Assembly (NCBI GenBank): GCA_025058055.1
Contig: JANXEU010000034.1
Location: 1-34,639, forward strand
Length of the DNA stretch: 34,639 nt
Direction: 5' to 3'
Source: Candidatus Calditenuaceae archaeon
GTDB lineage: Archaea > Thermoproteota > Nitrososphaeria_A > Caldarchaeales > Calditenuaceae
Below, piece after piece: positions 7,903 through 16,370 of this stretch (position 1 is the stretch's first letter; each line of letters starts with the position of its first letter). A program made the position numbers and the translations under genes. The notes below the pieces were generated by a model, which was not told the origin of the DNA, made no database searches, and saw only the letters and a list, made by a program, of their open reading frames with translations.

Positions 7903-9183
7903 ATGTGCGCGGACATGTCTCTCCAAACTCCTTCACTCAAAGGTCACGAGTTCTTAACGGAGGTCCTCAAGAGGGTTAAGGAGGGCATCGAGGTGACTGG
8001 TGTCGGTGAGGAATACTACGAGTTCCTCAGATACCCCAAGGTCCAGTTGACGGTCTCGATCCCTGTCAAGATGAGAGACGGAACGATAAGGACGTTCCTC
8101 GGCTACAGAGTTCAGCACAACAACGCTAGAGGCCCCTACAAGGGCGGGATCAGGTACTACCCGACGACTGACCTCGACGAGGTGACCGCGCTCGCGATGC
8201 TGATGACTTACAAGTGCGCCGTCGTGGACTTGCCCTATGGCGGAGCGAAAGGGGGTGTTCAATGCAACCCGAAGGAGCTGAACAGGGATGAGCTCGAGCG
8301 GATCACGAGGAGGTACACCTACATGATCGCGGACATCATAGGCCCCTACAAGGACATCCCCGCCCCCGACGTCTACACCGATGCGCAGGTGATGGCGTGG
8401 CTGATGGACACGTACTCCCAGATCGTGGGGAAGTTGACTCCGGAGGTGGTCACCGGCAAGCCCGTTCCTTTGGGAGGGAGCGAGGGCAGAGAGGAGGCTA
8501 CCGGACTCGGTGTCGCTATCGGAGCCAGAGAGGCAGCAAAGGCGCTGAACTTGGGTGTGAAGGGCATCAAGGTCTCTGTTGAGGGCTTCGGGAACGTCGG
8601 TTCCTATGCGGCGTTGCATCTGCACAACTGGGGAGCGAAGGTCGTAGCGGTCAGCGACAGCAAAGGGGGCATCTACAAACCCGAGGGTCTCAACGTCCCC
8701 TCTCTGATCGAACATAAGAAGAGGACAGGCACGGTCTTGAATTTCAACGGCGCTAAGACCATTTCTCATGAAGAGCTGCTCCATCTCGACGTAGACGTTC
8801 TTGTCCCATCGGCAATAGAGGGAACGATAAACGCCAGAACCGTCGAGGGAATCAGAGCGAAGGTCATCAGTGAGGGTGCGAACGGCCCTACGACCGCCGA
8901 CGCTGACAGGGTCCTGAAGGAGAAGGGGGTCTTTGTGGTGCCAGACATCCTTGCGAACGCCGGCGGTGTCACGGTCAGCTACTTCGAGTGGGTGCAAAAC
9001 CTCAAGCGCGAGAAGTGGTCCAAGGAGGAGGTACTCTCCAAGATGGAGAGCAAGCTGGTTAAGGCGTTTCACGATGTCTTAGACACGACAAGGCGTTATG
9101 AGGTCTACAATAGATCTGCCGCGTTCTGCCTAGCAGTAGAGCGGGTCTGTGAGTCCGTGAAGCTCCTGGGTATATGGCCTTAG
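7903..9183 (+). CDS. gdhA: Glutamate dehydrogenase (Glu/Leu/Phe/Val family)
   Basis: This 426-residue hexameric-type enzyme interconverts glutamate and 2-oxoglutarate plus ammonia. Substrate-site residues are visible in RGPYKGGIRY (K80), MTYKCAVVDLPYGGAKGG (K104 and catalytic K116) and the conserved PAPDVYTD region. The NAD(P)-binding domain begins with VEGFGNVGSYAA. ATG 7903 or the second ATG 7915 could be the start; an AT-rich TATA-like stretch at 7879-7885 lies 21-33 bases ahead of these. It ends tail to tail with the Memo gene with only four bases between. Confidence 0.96.
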   Translation: MCADMSLQTPSLKGHEFLTEVLKRVKEGIEVTGVGEEYYEFLRYPKVQLTVSIPVKMRDGTIRTFLGYRVQHNNARGPYKGGIRYYPTTDLDEVTALAMLMTYKCAVVDLPYGGAKGGVQCNPKELNRDELERITRRYTYMIADIIGPYKDIPAPDVYTDAQVMAWLMDTYSQIVGKLTPEVVTGKPVPLGGSEGREEATGLGVAIGAREAAKALNLGVKGIKVSVEGFGNVGSYAALHLHNWGAKVVAVSDSKGGIYKPEGLNVPSLIEHKKRTGTVLNFNGAKTISHEELLHLDVDVLVPSAIEGTINARTVEGIRAKVISEGANGPTTADADRVLKEKGVFVVPDILANAGGVTVSYFEWVQNLKREKWSKEEVLSKMESKLVKAFHDVLDTTRRYEVYNRSAAFCLAVERVCESVKLLGIWP

Positions 9184-9187
9184 AAGA

Positions 9188-10036
9188 TCAACGGCTGAAA
9201 GAGATCGAAGCGTAACCCACCACCGAAGATCTATCTCCTCCCGTGTCTCCACTGGTCGCGTATTTCAGTAATTTGGATTTAGTGTAGGACTTTAGCCTAG
9301 AATAGTGAATTATTGCAGCAATGGGGCCGTATCCACACAGAGTCGCATATTCCGTCTTCATGGTCGAGTAAAACCCATCTACATCGAGTTCAAGGATCCT
9401 TGAGATGACAGCCATGTCACGCCTCGTGGCCTCTTCATGCGGTTCGTAATGTGTGAAGTCGCTGCTGGCGATCACCGCGAACTCCTCGGGAGACTCAATC
9501 ACCGCCGCAAGGGCCCTTCCCACCTCGAGGGCGGCCTCTCTGGATTGATCTAGCATGCAGATGGGAACGAATTTGATGTTCTCGCCGAATACGAACTGCA
9601 CGAAAGGCACCTGGACCTCTATCGAGTGCTCTTCCTTATGACTTAGCTCATCGAGTGAGAAGATGTCTGACGACGAAGCGAGTCTTCCGACCAGCTCTCG
9701 ATCGATCTCAATGTCGCCCAATGGGGTTGACCAGTAGCCTCCCGGATAGAGGGAGACGTCCGTGCCTATTCCGTAGTGGTTCGGTCCCACCACGACTACG
9801 GTTTTGGGCCTCTTCTTCTTAGAGAGTTCAAGGTAACCGTGTGCAGCGACCGGGCCTGAGTACATGTAGCCAGCGTGCGGCGAGATCAGCACTGGAACGG
9901 GTTCGCCAGAGGTCATCGGTCTTTCGGGGAGCTCTCCTGGACCATGCGGCGACAGGAAACATCGCCTTATCTCTTCCAAGAGCGACTGTTTCGTTCCCGA
10001 GTAGAAGAAAGAAGCGACTGCAGGTCTCCGCTTCAT
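9188..10036 (-). CDS. Memo family protein (AmmeMemoRadiSam system protein B-like)
   Basis: This 282-residue protein is of the Memo fold, related to extradiol dioxygenases. It carries the family segments LISPHAGYMYSG near the N-terminus, VVVGPNHYG and SSDFTHYEPHEEATR, which hold the conserved metal-site histidines. Human MEMO1 binds iron or copper; the archaeal role is unknown. The ATG at 10036 is preferred over an upstream extension of the frame because a TATA-like box (CCTTATT on the minus strand, 10061-10067) lies 28 bases ahead. Its usual partners, AMMECR1 and a radical SAM protein, are not in this window. Confidence 0.88.
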   Translation of the reverse strand: MKRRPAVASFFYSGTKQSLLEEIRRCFLSPHGPGELPERPMTSGEPVPVLISPHAGYMYSGPVAAHGYLELSKKKRPKTVVVVGPNHYGIGTDVSLYPGGYWSTPLGDIEIDRELVGRLASSSDIFSLDELSHKEEHSIEVQVPFVQFVFGENIKFVPICMLDQSREAALEVGRALAAVIESPEEFAVIASSDFTHYEPHEEATRRDMAVISRILELDVDGFYSTMKTEYATLCGYGPIAAIIHYSRLKSYTKSKLLKYATSGDTGGDRSSVVGYASISFSR

Positions 10037-10060
10037 CACCACATCATCAACCGCTCTAAG

Positions 10061-10067
10061 AATAAGG
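10061..10067 (-). promoter_or_regulatory. TATA-like box of the Memo gene
   Basis: CCTTATT on the minus strand, centred 28 bases before the ATG at 10036. The spacing fits a leaderless transcript and decides the start used here. Confidence 0.45.
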
Positions 10068-10068
10068 C

Positions 10069-10332
10069 TTAGCTCTGACTCGACTCTCCATGAGACTGTC
10101 GGTGCTGAGGTGTCGGCGCGGTGAGCGCGACGTATCCCAAGAGCGCTATCACCAACATCAGGCCAACAGAGATCATGTAAACGCTCCATGTGATCAGAGC
10201 GTCTCTGTCCACAAACGTGATGAGGCCGACCATCACTCCAGTATACATCGCTGCACCGAATAGACCACCCATCAGCATGATCGCTCCGACCATCCGGACG
10301 AGAGTCGCCAAGTTCCCTCGTTGAGTCATCAT
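10069..10332 (-). CDS. Small hypothetical membrane protein with two predicted helices
   Basis: This 87-residue protein is not recognised. It contains two clear hydrophobic stretches, around residues 14-37 (MVGAIMLMGGLFGAAMYTGV) and 47-70 (VYMISVGLMLVIALLGYVAL), joined by a short charged loop with FVDRDA, then a polar tail rich in Gln, His and Ser. It lies upstream of the Memo gene on the same strand and is divergent from L10e. The ATG could be 10332 or 10329. The hydrophobic pattern and clean placement support a real gene, but no function can be given. Confidence 0.55.
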   Translation of the reverse strand: MMTQRGNLATLVRMVGAIMLMGGLFGAAMYTGVMVGLITFVDRDALITWSVYMISVGLMLVIALLGYVALTAPTPQHRQSHGESSQS

Positions 10333-10385
10333 CGCGACAGAAAATAGAGGTTTTCGAGTTCCGCAGAGCTCAGCCTGTTGATCGG

Positions 10386-10393
10386 TTTTTATC
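10386..10393 (+). promoter_or_regulatory. TATA-like box of the L10e gene
   Basis: TTTTTATC is centred 26 bases before the ATG at 10416, as expected for a leaderless archaeal messenger. Confidence 0.5.
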
Positions 10394-10415
10394 TTGAAGG
10401 GTTGAAAGAAGGGGT

Positions 10416-10919
10416 ATGAAGGCGAAGAACTTCAGAACCATCGAGAGGCCCTACACTAGGGTCAAGATGATAGCAGGCGCTCCGCAACCGAGGATCGCGA
10501 AGTACGACTACGGAGGCTGGAGGGAGAACTACGAGTACAGGCTTGACCTAATCGCCAATTCCGATTGTCAGATCCGGGACGTGGCACTCGAGTCAGCTAG
10601 GGTCGCAGCGGGGAAGTTCCTCAGCTCCAAGATCGGCAACGACTTCTACCTTGTCATCAAGGCTCACCCACATCACGTCCTTAGGGAGAACAAGCTGATC
10701 TTCGGTGCTCACGCAGACAGGCTTCAAGAGGGCATGAGTAGGGCCTTCGGTAGGCCGGTGGGGAGGGCCGCTCAAGTCTTCGCTGGGAAAGAAGTGGTGA
10801 GCCTATACGTCGACGGCAAGAGCTTGGACCTCGGTAGAGAGGCTTTGAGAATCGCTGCGAGCAAGCTCCCGAAAGAGTACAGGGTCCAAATAACGAAGCT
10901 CGCCGAAGCGCAGGCCTAA
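10416..10919 (+). CDS. rpl10e: Large-subunit ribosomal protein L10e (uL16)
   Basis: This 167-residue protein is the archaeal/eukaryal equivalent of bacterial L16, which lies near the tRNA path of the large subunit. The family pattern is visible as IAKYDYGG early on, FYLVIKAHPHHVLRENK in the middle, and GAHADRLQEGMSRAFGRPVG with the conserved loop region. Length matches the archaeal family. It is monocistronic with its own TATA-like box. Confidence 0.96.
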   Translation: MKAKNFRTIERPYTRVKMIAGAPQPRIAKYDYGGWRENYEYRLDLIANSDCQIRDVALESARVAAGKFLSSKIGNDFYLVIKAHPHHVLRENKLIFGAHADRLQEGMSRAFGRPVGRAAQVFAGKEVVSLYVDGKSLDLGREALRIAASKLPKEYRVQITKLAEAQA

Positions 10920-10987
10920 TGTCCTCAACGTTATCTGGTCAGACGCGAATGGGTTTATGACTGACGCCTGAGGGAAGAATTTGCGGG

Positions 10988-11524
10988 TTGAAGCCCGACA
11001 TACTCTCGGAGCCAGTGATAAAACACGCAAGGACAGACTACGTCGTCCTCGATGAGAACGCATCGGTCTCGGACGCCGTGAAGACGATGCGCGATCGGGG
11101 CGTGACTAGCGTCTTAGTGTCCAAGGGCGGTAAGACCATAGGCATCGTGACCGAAAGAGACGTTCTGTATCGCGTTGTGGCAGAGGGTAAGGACCCGAAG
11201 AAGGTCAAGCTAGGCGAGATCAAGTCATCACCACTGATCACCATCTCTCCCGACAGGAAGGTCAGCGACGCCATCGCCATGATGTCACAAAAGGGGATAA
11301 GGAGGATAGTCGTGACAGAAGGCGATAAGGTGCTGGGTGTTCTGACGACAATAGCGCTCGCTGGCGAACTCGTCGAGAAATCGCTTCTCCCTGAGCTGGA
11401 GGAGGAGAAGGGCATCACCTGCCCCTACTGTGGTTCAATGTTCAAGGACGCAAAGGATCTCTCCAAGCACATCGATAGAGTTCACATCAGCGAGATGCTA
11501 CGTGGCGAAACCGGAAAGTGGTGA
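10988..11524 (+). CDS. CBS-domain pair fused to a C2H2-type zinc finger
   Basis: This 178-residue protein has two CBS motifs, about residues 10-65 (with SVLVSKGGKTIGIVTERDVL) and 75-130 (with GIRRIVVTEGDKVLGVLTT), which form a Bateman module that binds adenosine nucleotides. After an acidic linker follows CPYCGSMFKDAKDLSKH, giving Cys145, Cys148, His161 and His166, a C2H2 finger. The combination suggests a nucleotide-sensing protein that binds nucleic acid or another protein. The start is a TTG at 10988, about 31 bases after a TATA-like box (10953-10960). Its target is unknown. Confidence 0.85.
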   Translation: MKPDILSEPVIKHARTDYVVLDENASVSDAVKTMRDRGVTSVLVSKGGKTIGIVTERDVLYRVVAEGKDPKKVKLGEIKSSPLITISPDRKVSDAIAMMSQKGIRRIVVTEGDKVLGVLTTIALAGELVEKSLLPELEEEKGITCPYCGSMFKDAKDLSKHIDRVHISEMLRGETGKW

Positions 11525-11587
11525 CCGCTTAGCCAGTACGCAATAGTCGGGGATAAAATTATCACGGAGCTCCCATCTTAAGTCACC

Positions 11588-12004
11588 GTGGAGCTCAGAT
11601 GGTTTTTCGCGGCGCTATTGGCCCTCCTCTTCTGGGGTACTTGGGGGCTTCTCGGGAGAGTGCTCTCTCAGCAGCTCGGATGGCGCGAGATGACGGCTCT
11701 CGCGGCACTCGGTCAACTAGCAGCTAGCATGAGCTTCATCGTTATCCTTCGTCCAAACTTGCTCAGTGTGCCTTCCTTAACTGCGATCGGACTTCTCACC
11801 GGTGCATTGGGGTTTCTCGGTGCGACGATGTTTTACGTTGCACTTGAGGCCAACCCTTCTTCGATCGTGGTCGTGACTACATCGCTATATCCTGTGGTCA
11901 CGGTCGTACTGTCACTGTTTCTATTGGGCGAGGTCCCCAACGTACGACAGCTATTCGCGATGGCTTTCGCCCTCGTTGCCCTAGTCCTCTTCGCTACCTC
12001 TTGA
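11588..12004 (+). CDS. Half-size EamA-family (DMT) transporter protein
   Basis: This 138-residue membrane protein has a single EamA repeat: about five hydrophobic helices, starting WFFAALLALLFWGTWGLLGR and ending VRQLFAMAFALVALVLF, with the family feature MFYVALEANPSSIVVVTTSLYPV. Full DMT exporters have two such repeats, so this one probably works as a dimer. The start is GTG 11588 about 30 bases after an AT-rich box near 11553. It may export amino acids or related metabolites, judging only from the family and the neighbouring amino-acid permease. Confidence 0.8.
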   Translation: MELRWFFAALLALLFWGTWGLLGRVLSQQLGWREMTALAALGQLAASMSFIVILRPNLLSVPSLTAIGLLTGALGFLGATMFYVALEANPSSIVVVTTSLYPVVTVVLSLFLLGEVPNVRQLFAMAFALVALVLFATS

Positions 12005-12074
12005 TGCCCTGAGGGTCGCAGTTAGTAGGTCCCGTTACATCCCGCGCAACGCTTTATGACTAAGAGGTCGGTTC

Positions 12075-13976
12075 GTGGGTGCGGACGTTCTGATGGTCGA
12101 GGAACGGGGGAGCCTTAAGAGAGAGGTAGGTTGGTTCGGATCCTTCGCGATGGGTTACGGCGACGTTGGGGCGGACATTTTCATTGCGTTGGGCGTAACG
12201 ATGCTATACGCTGGAGGGGCTGCACCTCTCGCATTCCTTATAGGGTCAATAGCTTACGTCGCGATCGCCCTATGCTATGGCGAACTCGCACCAGCCTACC
12301 CCTATGCAGGAGGTGTGCAGGTTTATTCCCTGAGGGCATGGAACACGCTGCTCAGCTTCATCGCAGGTTGGGCTCTTATGCTAGACTACCTTCTGTGCAT
12401 CTCACTCTTCGCGACCGCCTCTGCCGGTTACCTTCACTTCATTCTTCCTCAGCTTACGGCACTCTCTCTCGACCTTGGTCTGATCGAGTTGAACTCCTTA
12501 GGCATGACTTCCGCTTTGCTCGTTGCCATTCTCTTGGCGCTCAACTACATTGGAATCAAGTACTCCGCTTGGTTGATCTCGTCCGTAGTCGCGTTCAGCA
12601 TTGCCGTTCAGTCGCTCATCTTCCTGATAGGATATCTGACCTCTTTCGACCTTGAGTTATTCCTCAAACAAGTCCAGAAGTTCGGGAGTGGGGAGATACT
12701 GCCAGAAGTCGAATACGTGTCTTTATTTGACGTTCATACGAACAACTTCCTCTACGGGGTCACCATTGCAATGGCCTCTTTCATAGGCGTAGAGTCCATC
12801 GCTCAAGCAGCGGAGGAGACGAGGTCTCCACATCGGTGGATACCGAGAGCCGCAAAACTGGCTGCCTTAGCGGTGCCGCTATCGGTTCTTTTGATGAGCG
12901 TTCTCGCACTTGGAGTAACCGAAATAGACACCGTAATCGATTCGATTGAGAACCCAGTCGCTGCACTCGTCAACGAGTTCAAGTTCTTCGGCGAGGAGAT
13001 GGCGTTGATCGTAGCGTTAACAGCGATGATCATGTCCCTAGCTTCCTCCAACACAGGAGTTATCGGAGTCTCGAGGTTAACGGCGTCGATGGGTAAGCAT
13101 TCCTTACTTCCCCAATGGCTGTACAGAGTTCATCCGAAGTTCGGTACTCCTCACAGGACTATACTCCTATTTGGAGGCATAGGGCTGTTCCTCACGCTGC
13201 CAGGTGACATCCCGCTACTCGCGAGCCTCTACAACTTCGGAGCCCTGATAGGTTACTTGATACTATTACTGTCCGTGATCGCTCTGAGACAAAGTGAACG
13301 GAATGTCTACAGACCTTGGCAGCTTAGACCGTCCTTCTCTTTCCGCTGGGGAGGGAAAGAGTTCACGGTGCCGCTGCTCGTGGCCATCGGTCTCGTGACG
13401 ACTTGCGGCATCTTCGCGCTCTATCTAATGCTCCACCCTCTAGGCAGAATCATGGGAGGAGTTTGGATGGTCGTTGGTATCCTTGGCTACGCTTTGTACA
13501 GAAGAAGAGCCCTGAGGTCTGCGGTGATCGACACTAGCGAACGTGAGCTCGTCATCCCCGCAGGGTACAGGATGAGCCTTACGGTCTTTGTGCGGCCCTA
13601 TGAGAACCCGGATCACGTAGTCAAGACGCTGACTTCCTACACAGATACGAGGTTCGACATCAAGCTGGTAAGCGTGTTGGAAACTGAAATGGCTGGCGAG
13701 GTAGCGCTTGACTCGGAGAACGTTGCTCGAGAGCTTGAGCGGATCGCGTCTAAACTTAGGTCTAAAGGCTACGTAGTGAAGTACGAAGTCCGGGTCGGAG
13801 ACTTCGAGGAGTCGGCTGTTGAGGAGCTGACCTCTGGAACCGCTGATTTCGTGGTATATCTGGTCCGCGGGTTCGAGAAGGCTTCCGTTCTGAAGTCCTC
13901 AGCCCATAGTAGCAAGATACACTCGGTCCTAACCAAGTTTCCCGGCAGAGTCGTCCTGCTCAAAAAGACAGTTTAA
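12075..13976 (+). CDS. APC-family amino-acid permease with C-terminal USP-like domain
   Basis: This protein of up to 633 residues has about twelve membrane segments in its first 480 residues. It includes the APC signature helix 1 region (FGSFAMGYGDVGADIFIALG) and the helix 6 region with ASFIGVESIAQAAEETRSPHR. The final 140 residues are soluble, with alternating strand/helix segments such as MSLTVFVRPYENPDHVVKTL and ADFVVYLVRG, like the universal stress protein domain often fused to such permeases. The glycine-rich ATP loop of USP is not evident, so this tail looks degenerate. Starts GTG 12075 or ATG 12093 are possible; a TATA-like box lies at 12052-12059. Substrate is unknown. Confidence 0.88.
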   Translation: MGADVLMVEERGSLKREVGWFGSFAMGYGDVGADIFIALGVTMLYAGGAAPLAFLIGSIAYVAIALCYGELAPAYPYAGGVQVYSLRAWNTLLSFIAGWALMLDYLLCISLFATASAGYLHFILPQLTALSLDLGLIELNSLGMTSALLVAILLALNYIGIKYSAWLISSVVAFSIAVQSLIFLIGYLTSFDLELFLKQVQKFGSGEILPEVEYVSLFDVHTNNFLYGVTIAMASFIGVESIAQAAEETRSPHRWIPRAAKLAALAVPLSVLLMSVLALGVTEIDTVIDSIENPVAALVNEFKFFGEEMALIVALTAMIMSLASSNTGVIGVSRLTASMGKHSLLPQWLYRVHPKFGTPHRTILLFGGIGLFLTLPGDIPLLASLYNFGALIGYLILLLSVIALRQSERNVYRPWQLRPSFSFRWGGKEFTVPLLVAIGLVTTCGIFALYLMLHPLGRIMGGVWMVVGILGYALYRRRALRSAVIDTSERELVIPAGYRMSLTVFVRPYENPDHVVKTLTSYTDTRFDIKLVSVLETEMAGEVALDSENVARELERIASKLRSKGYVVKYEVRVGDFEESAVEELTSGTADFVVYLVRGFEKASVLKSSAHSSKIHSVLTKFPGRVVLLKKTV

Positions 13977-14038
13977 CGTTCACTTCTGTTCTACCTCATC
14001 CTTAAAGCTCGACACGAATCTGCATCAAGGATCGGGAA

Positions 14039-14308
14039 TTGGTTGGAGTGAAGGCATTGATCCATCTCTTCGTAGAGCCAGGGAGGCTAGAAGTGGTTGG
14101 AGAGGCCCTGTCGAAATTCGAAGAGGTCACGGACGTCTTCGAGGTCACGGGCGAGTACGACATCATCATAATCGTTAACACCACCGACGTCACGTCCTTC
14201 AGGAAGTTCATAGCTGATAAGCTGTTGACCATCCCAGGCATAAGGAGTGCTGTCTCTTCAATAGTGCTTCACGTCTACAAGAAGGGAGGTAAGGTCACCT
14301 ACGAGTGA
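14039..14308 (+). CDS. Stand-alone Lrp/AsnC ligand-binding (RAM) domain protein
   Basis: This 86-89 residue protein is a single RAM domain of the Lrp/AsnC family without the DNA-binding helix-turn-helix. The pattern includes KALIHLFVEPGRLEVV, the ligand-side turn VTGEYDIIIIV, and a final strand SIVLHVYKKGG. Such proteins form ring oligomers that bind amino acids and may modulate partner regulators or transporters. It follows the amino-acid permease by about 60 bases on the same strand, suggesting a linked role. TTG 14039 or GTG 14048 may be the start. Confidence 0.85.
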   Translation: MVGVKALIHLFVEPGRLEVVGEALSKFEEVTDVFEVTGEYDIIIIVNTTDVTSFRKFIADKLLTIPGIRSAVSSIVLHVYKKGGKVTYE

Positions 14309-14447
14309 GCCCTCACTTTCGTCGAACACTCCCTCTCTCACCTGAAATTCCGATCAATATCGCTTCCGGGGGTTTGGGACCAGAGTCTGCGTCACCGGAG
14401 TCGTTGTGTTTGCAGGCAACGTCACTCAGTCGTGGGAGGGGTATGGC

Positions 14448-16367
14448 ATGAGCTTAGAACTTCAGGTCCTAAAGGACAACAGATGGATCGACTGCACCTC
14501 GAAGTTGACACAGCTCTCCCACACTGTTCAGAGCAATCAACTCGAATCTCTCGAGTTCTCGTTACTCGACGAAGTGGTGACCGCAGGTGAAAGAGTTCGT
14601 TACAAGCTCAACGGCATTACGAAGTTCGAAGGGATCATCGTCAGCTTCCGCAGGACGATTGATCGAAGCGTCGGCCCCTCAGTTGACTGTAGAGCGCTGT
14701 CAGAGCTCATATTGTGGGAGAGGAACGTCGTGTATCGCGAGTACCCCACGGGCACCAGTGCAGGGGCCATCATCAAGGACCTTGCGGCCCTAGAACCCGG
14801 GGTTGACGTTTCAAACGTCGATGAAGTTGGAACTCCTCAGCTCCTCGCCCCATGGTCCATTCAGAACGAGTCAGCTCTGAAGGTTATGCAATCGGTAGCT
14901 AGGGGGACTGACTACTGGCTCAGAATGAAGGCGGGGCGTCGACTGTACTTCAAGCCGAAGACTAATGGCACACCGGTCGTGACAATCGACGACTCTACAG
15001 TTCTCTCCGCGGAATACTCCGAGGACCGTTGGAAGCTAAAGAACCGCGTGATCTACGTTGGTGCTGAGGGGCGAGTTCTCGCAGACGTGAGTGAGGGTGC
15101 TGGTGACCTGCCCGTTGTGATTCACGACCCCTTCCTGACCTCGGATAGTGAGGCCAGAAGGAGGGCGGTGGTCAGGCTTGCGCGGAACCGCGAGTGCGGT
15201 AGGCAGCTGAAGCTTAGGGTCTATAGGGAATTAGCCGACTTCTCGGAGATAGATCTCTTCAGCACCGTGAGGATCAACCTGCCCTCTTTGGGGCTCGATG
15301 ACGTCGACATGTTCGTGGTAGAGATGAGTTACAGTCCTCGGTCGATAGTCGCCGAGATTGTTGTGGGTGGAAAGCTCGAACTCCTGGAGGACTACCTTAG
15401 CGAGGCTATTGGAGGCGACATCGCGGCCCGATTCGGCCCGCAACCCACCATCATAGGTGAAGTCACATGGATTAGATCAACGCTCTACTACACACAAAGG
15501 GCCCTTGTGGCAACTAGTTACCAGTACGTCGCGTACCTCAACAAGCGACCGATAACGGTTCACCGAAGTTCGAACGTTAAGGTGAACGACGTCACGGGTG
15601 AGGTCGAGCTAGCCTCAGGCAAGACTAGCGGCACGTTCGAGGTCGAGTTTGTACCACCGGGAAACAGGTTCGCTCGATGGGGATACGTAGGATGGTCCAG
15701 CCAGCGTAATGATGGTGACGTCACGGTGGAAGTGCGTGATTCCGCCGGCAACGTCCTCGCGAGCATGAACGATCCAAACATTTTGGGATGGGCAGTTTCA
15801 AAAAGAATAGTTTTGAAAAGATGGCCAAGTCAAGCATACTTTATGACTAAATACCCTGCATTTATGAATTGGGGGGCTTCATCTAACGCACAGGTTAGAG
15901 ACGTTCGCATGGGTTTCCTAACAGGTTCCTGCATAAGACTGGAACCGACATCTTACGGCTCTTATGGTGAAATCTTTTATCCATTATCGAAAAACTTAGA
16001 TCTAGACCTCGCGTGGGTAAGGCGCATGAACGTGTATCTCTATTCATTTGACGATAACGTAACGTGCAAAATAAGATTGCATCATAATACCACGAACTAT
16101 CGCGAGGCGGAAATAGTAATTCAAGAGGCGGGATTATGGAACAACTACTCAGTAAACATCGCTACCATGTCCACTGTCGGGCAACCGACGAAAATCAATT
16201 GGATTAGTTTTTTGTCCAACTATCCGATTCTTATTGATAGCGATTACGTATTCCATCAACTGGGCCACGAAAAAATAACGGTAAGATTTAATATGACGCG
16301 CCCGACAATAACATGGCAGAGTCCCAAAATATCGCACATTTACATCACTTATTTAGAGAGGTCGTGA
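14448..16367 (+). CDS. Tailed-virus-like tail/baseplate hub protein (tentative)
   Basis: This 639-residue protein resembles tail hub proteins of tailed phages in its layout, not by a firm motif. The first 130 residues are strand-rich and read like a hub domain (LESLEFSLLDEVVTAGERVR, KFEGIIVSFRRTIDR). Next comes a segment of the XkdQ/Gp37-like type (LAPWSIQNESALKVMQSVARG, LRMKAGRRLYFKPK). The rest is Ser/Thr/Asn-rich beta structure, as in receptor-binding regions. ATG 14448 is chosen for the strong GGGAGGGG six bases ahead; GTG 14406 is an alternative. Base composition drops from host-like GC to about 42-45% near base 15775 (residue about 442), so the C-terminal third may have been exchanged. 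Confidence 0.55.
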   Translation: MSLELQVLKDNRWIDCTSKLTQLSHTVQSNQLESLEFSLLDEVVTAGERVRYKLNGITKFEGIIVSFRRTIDRSVGPSVDCRALSELILWERNVVYREYPTGTSAGAIIKDLAALEPGVDVSNVDEVGTPQLLAPWSIQNESALKVMQSVARGTDYWLRMKAGRRLYFKPKTNGTPVVTIDDSTVLSAEYSEDRWKLKNRVIYVGAEGRVLADVSEGAGDLPVVIHDPFLTSDSEARRRAVVRLARNRECGRQLKLRVYRELADFSEIDLFSTVRINLPSLGLDDVDMFVVEMSYSPRSIVAEIVVGGKLELLEDYLSEAIGGDIAARFGPQPTIIGEVTWIRSTLYYTQRALVATSYQYVAYLNKRPITVHRSSNVKVNDVTGEVELASGKTSGTFEVEFVPPGNRFARWGYVGWSSQRNDGDVTVEVRDSAGNVLASMNDPNILGWAVSKRIVLKRWPSQAYFMTKYPAFMNWGASSNAQVRDVRMGFLTGSCIRLEPTSYGSYGEIFYPLSKNLDLDLAWVRRMNVYLYSFDDNVTCKIRLHHNTTNYREAEIVIQEAGLWNNYSVNIATMSTVGQPTKINWISFLSNYPILIDSDYVFHQLGHEKITVRFNMTRPTITWQSPKISHIYITYLERS

Positions 16368-16370
16368 CGC

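Noticed and set aside
7954..9072. Long minus-strand open frame of 372 codons opposite gdhA
   Set aside because: It is a shadow of a strongly recognised gene on the plus strand; its translation is rich in Arg, His and Leu with no family motif.
10037..10189. N-terminal extension of the Memo protein by 51 residues
   Set aside because: It would lie upstream of the TATA-like box and overlaps the small membrane protein gene; the family begins close to the ATG at 10036.
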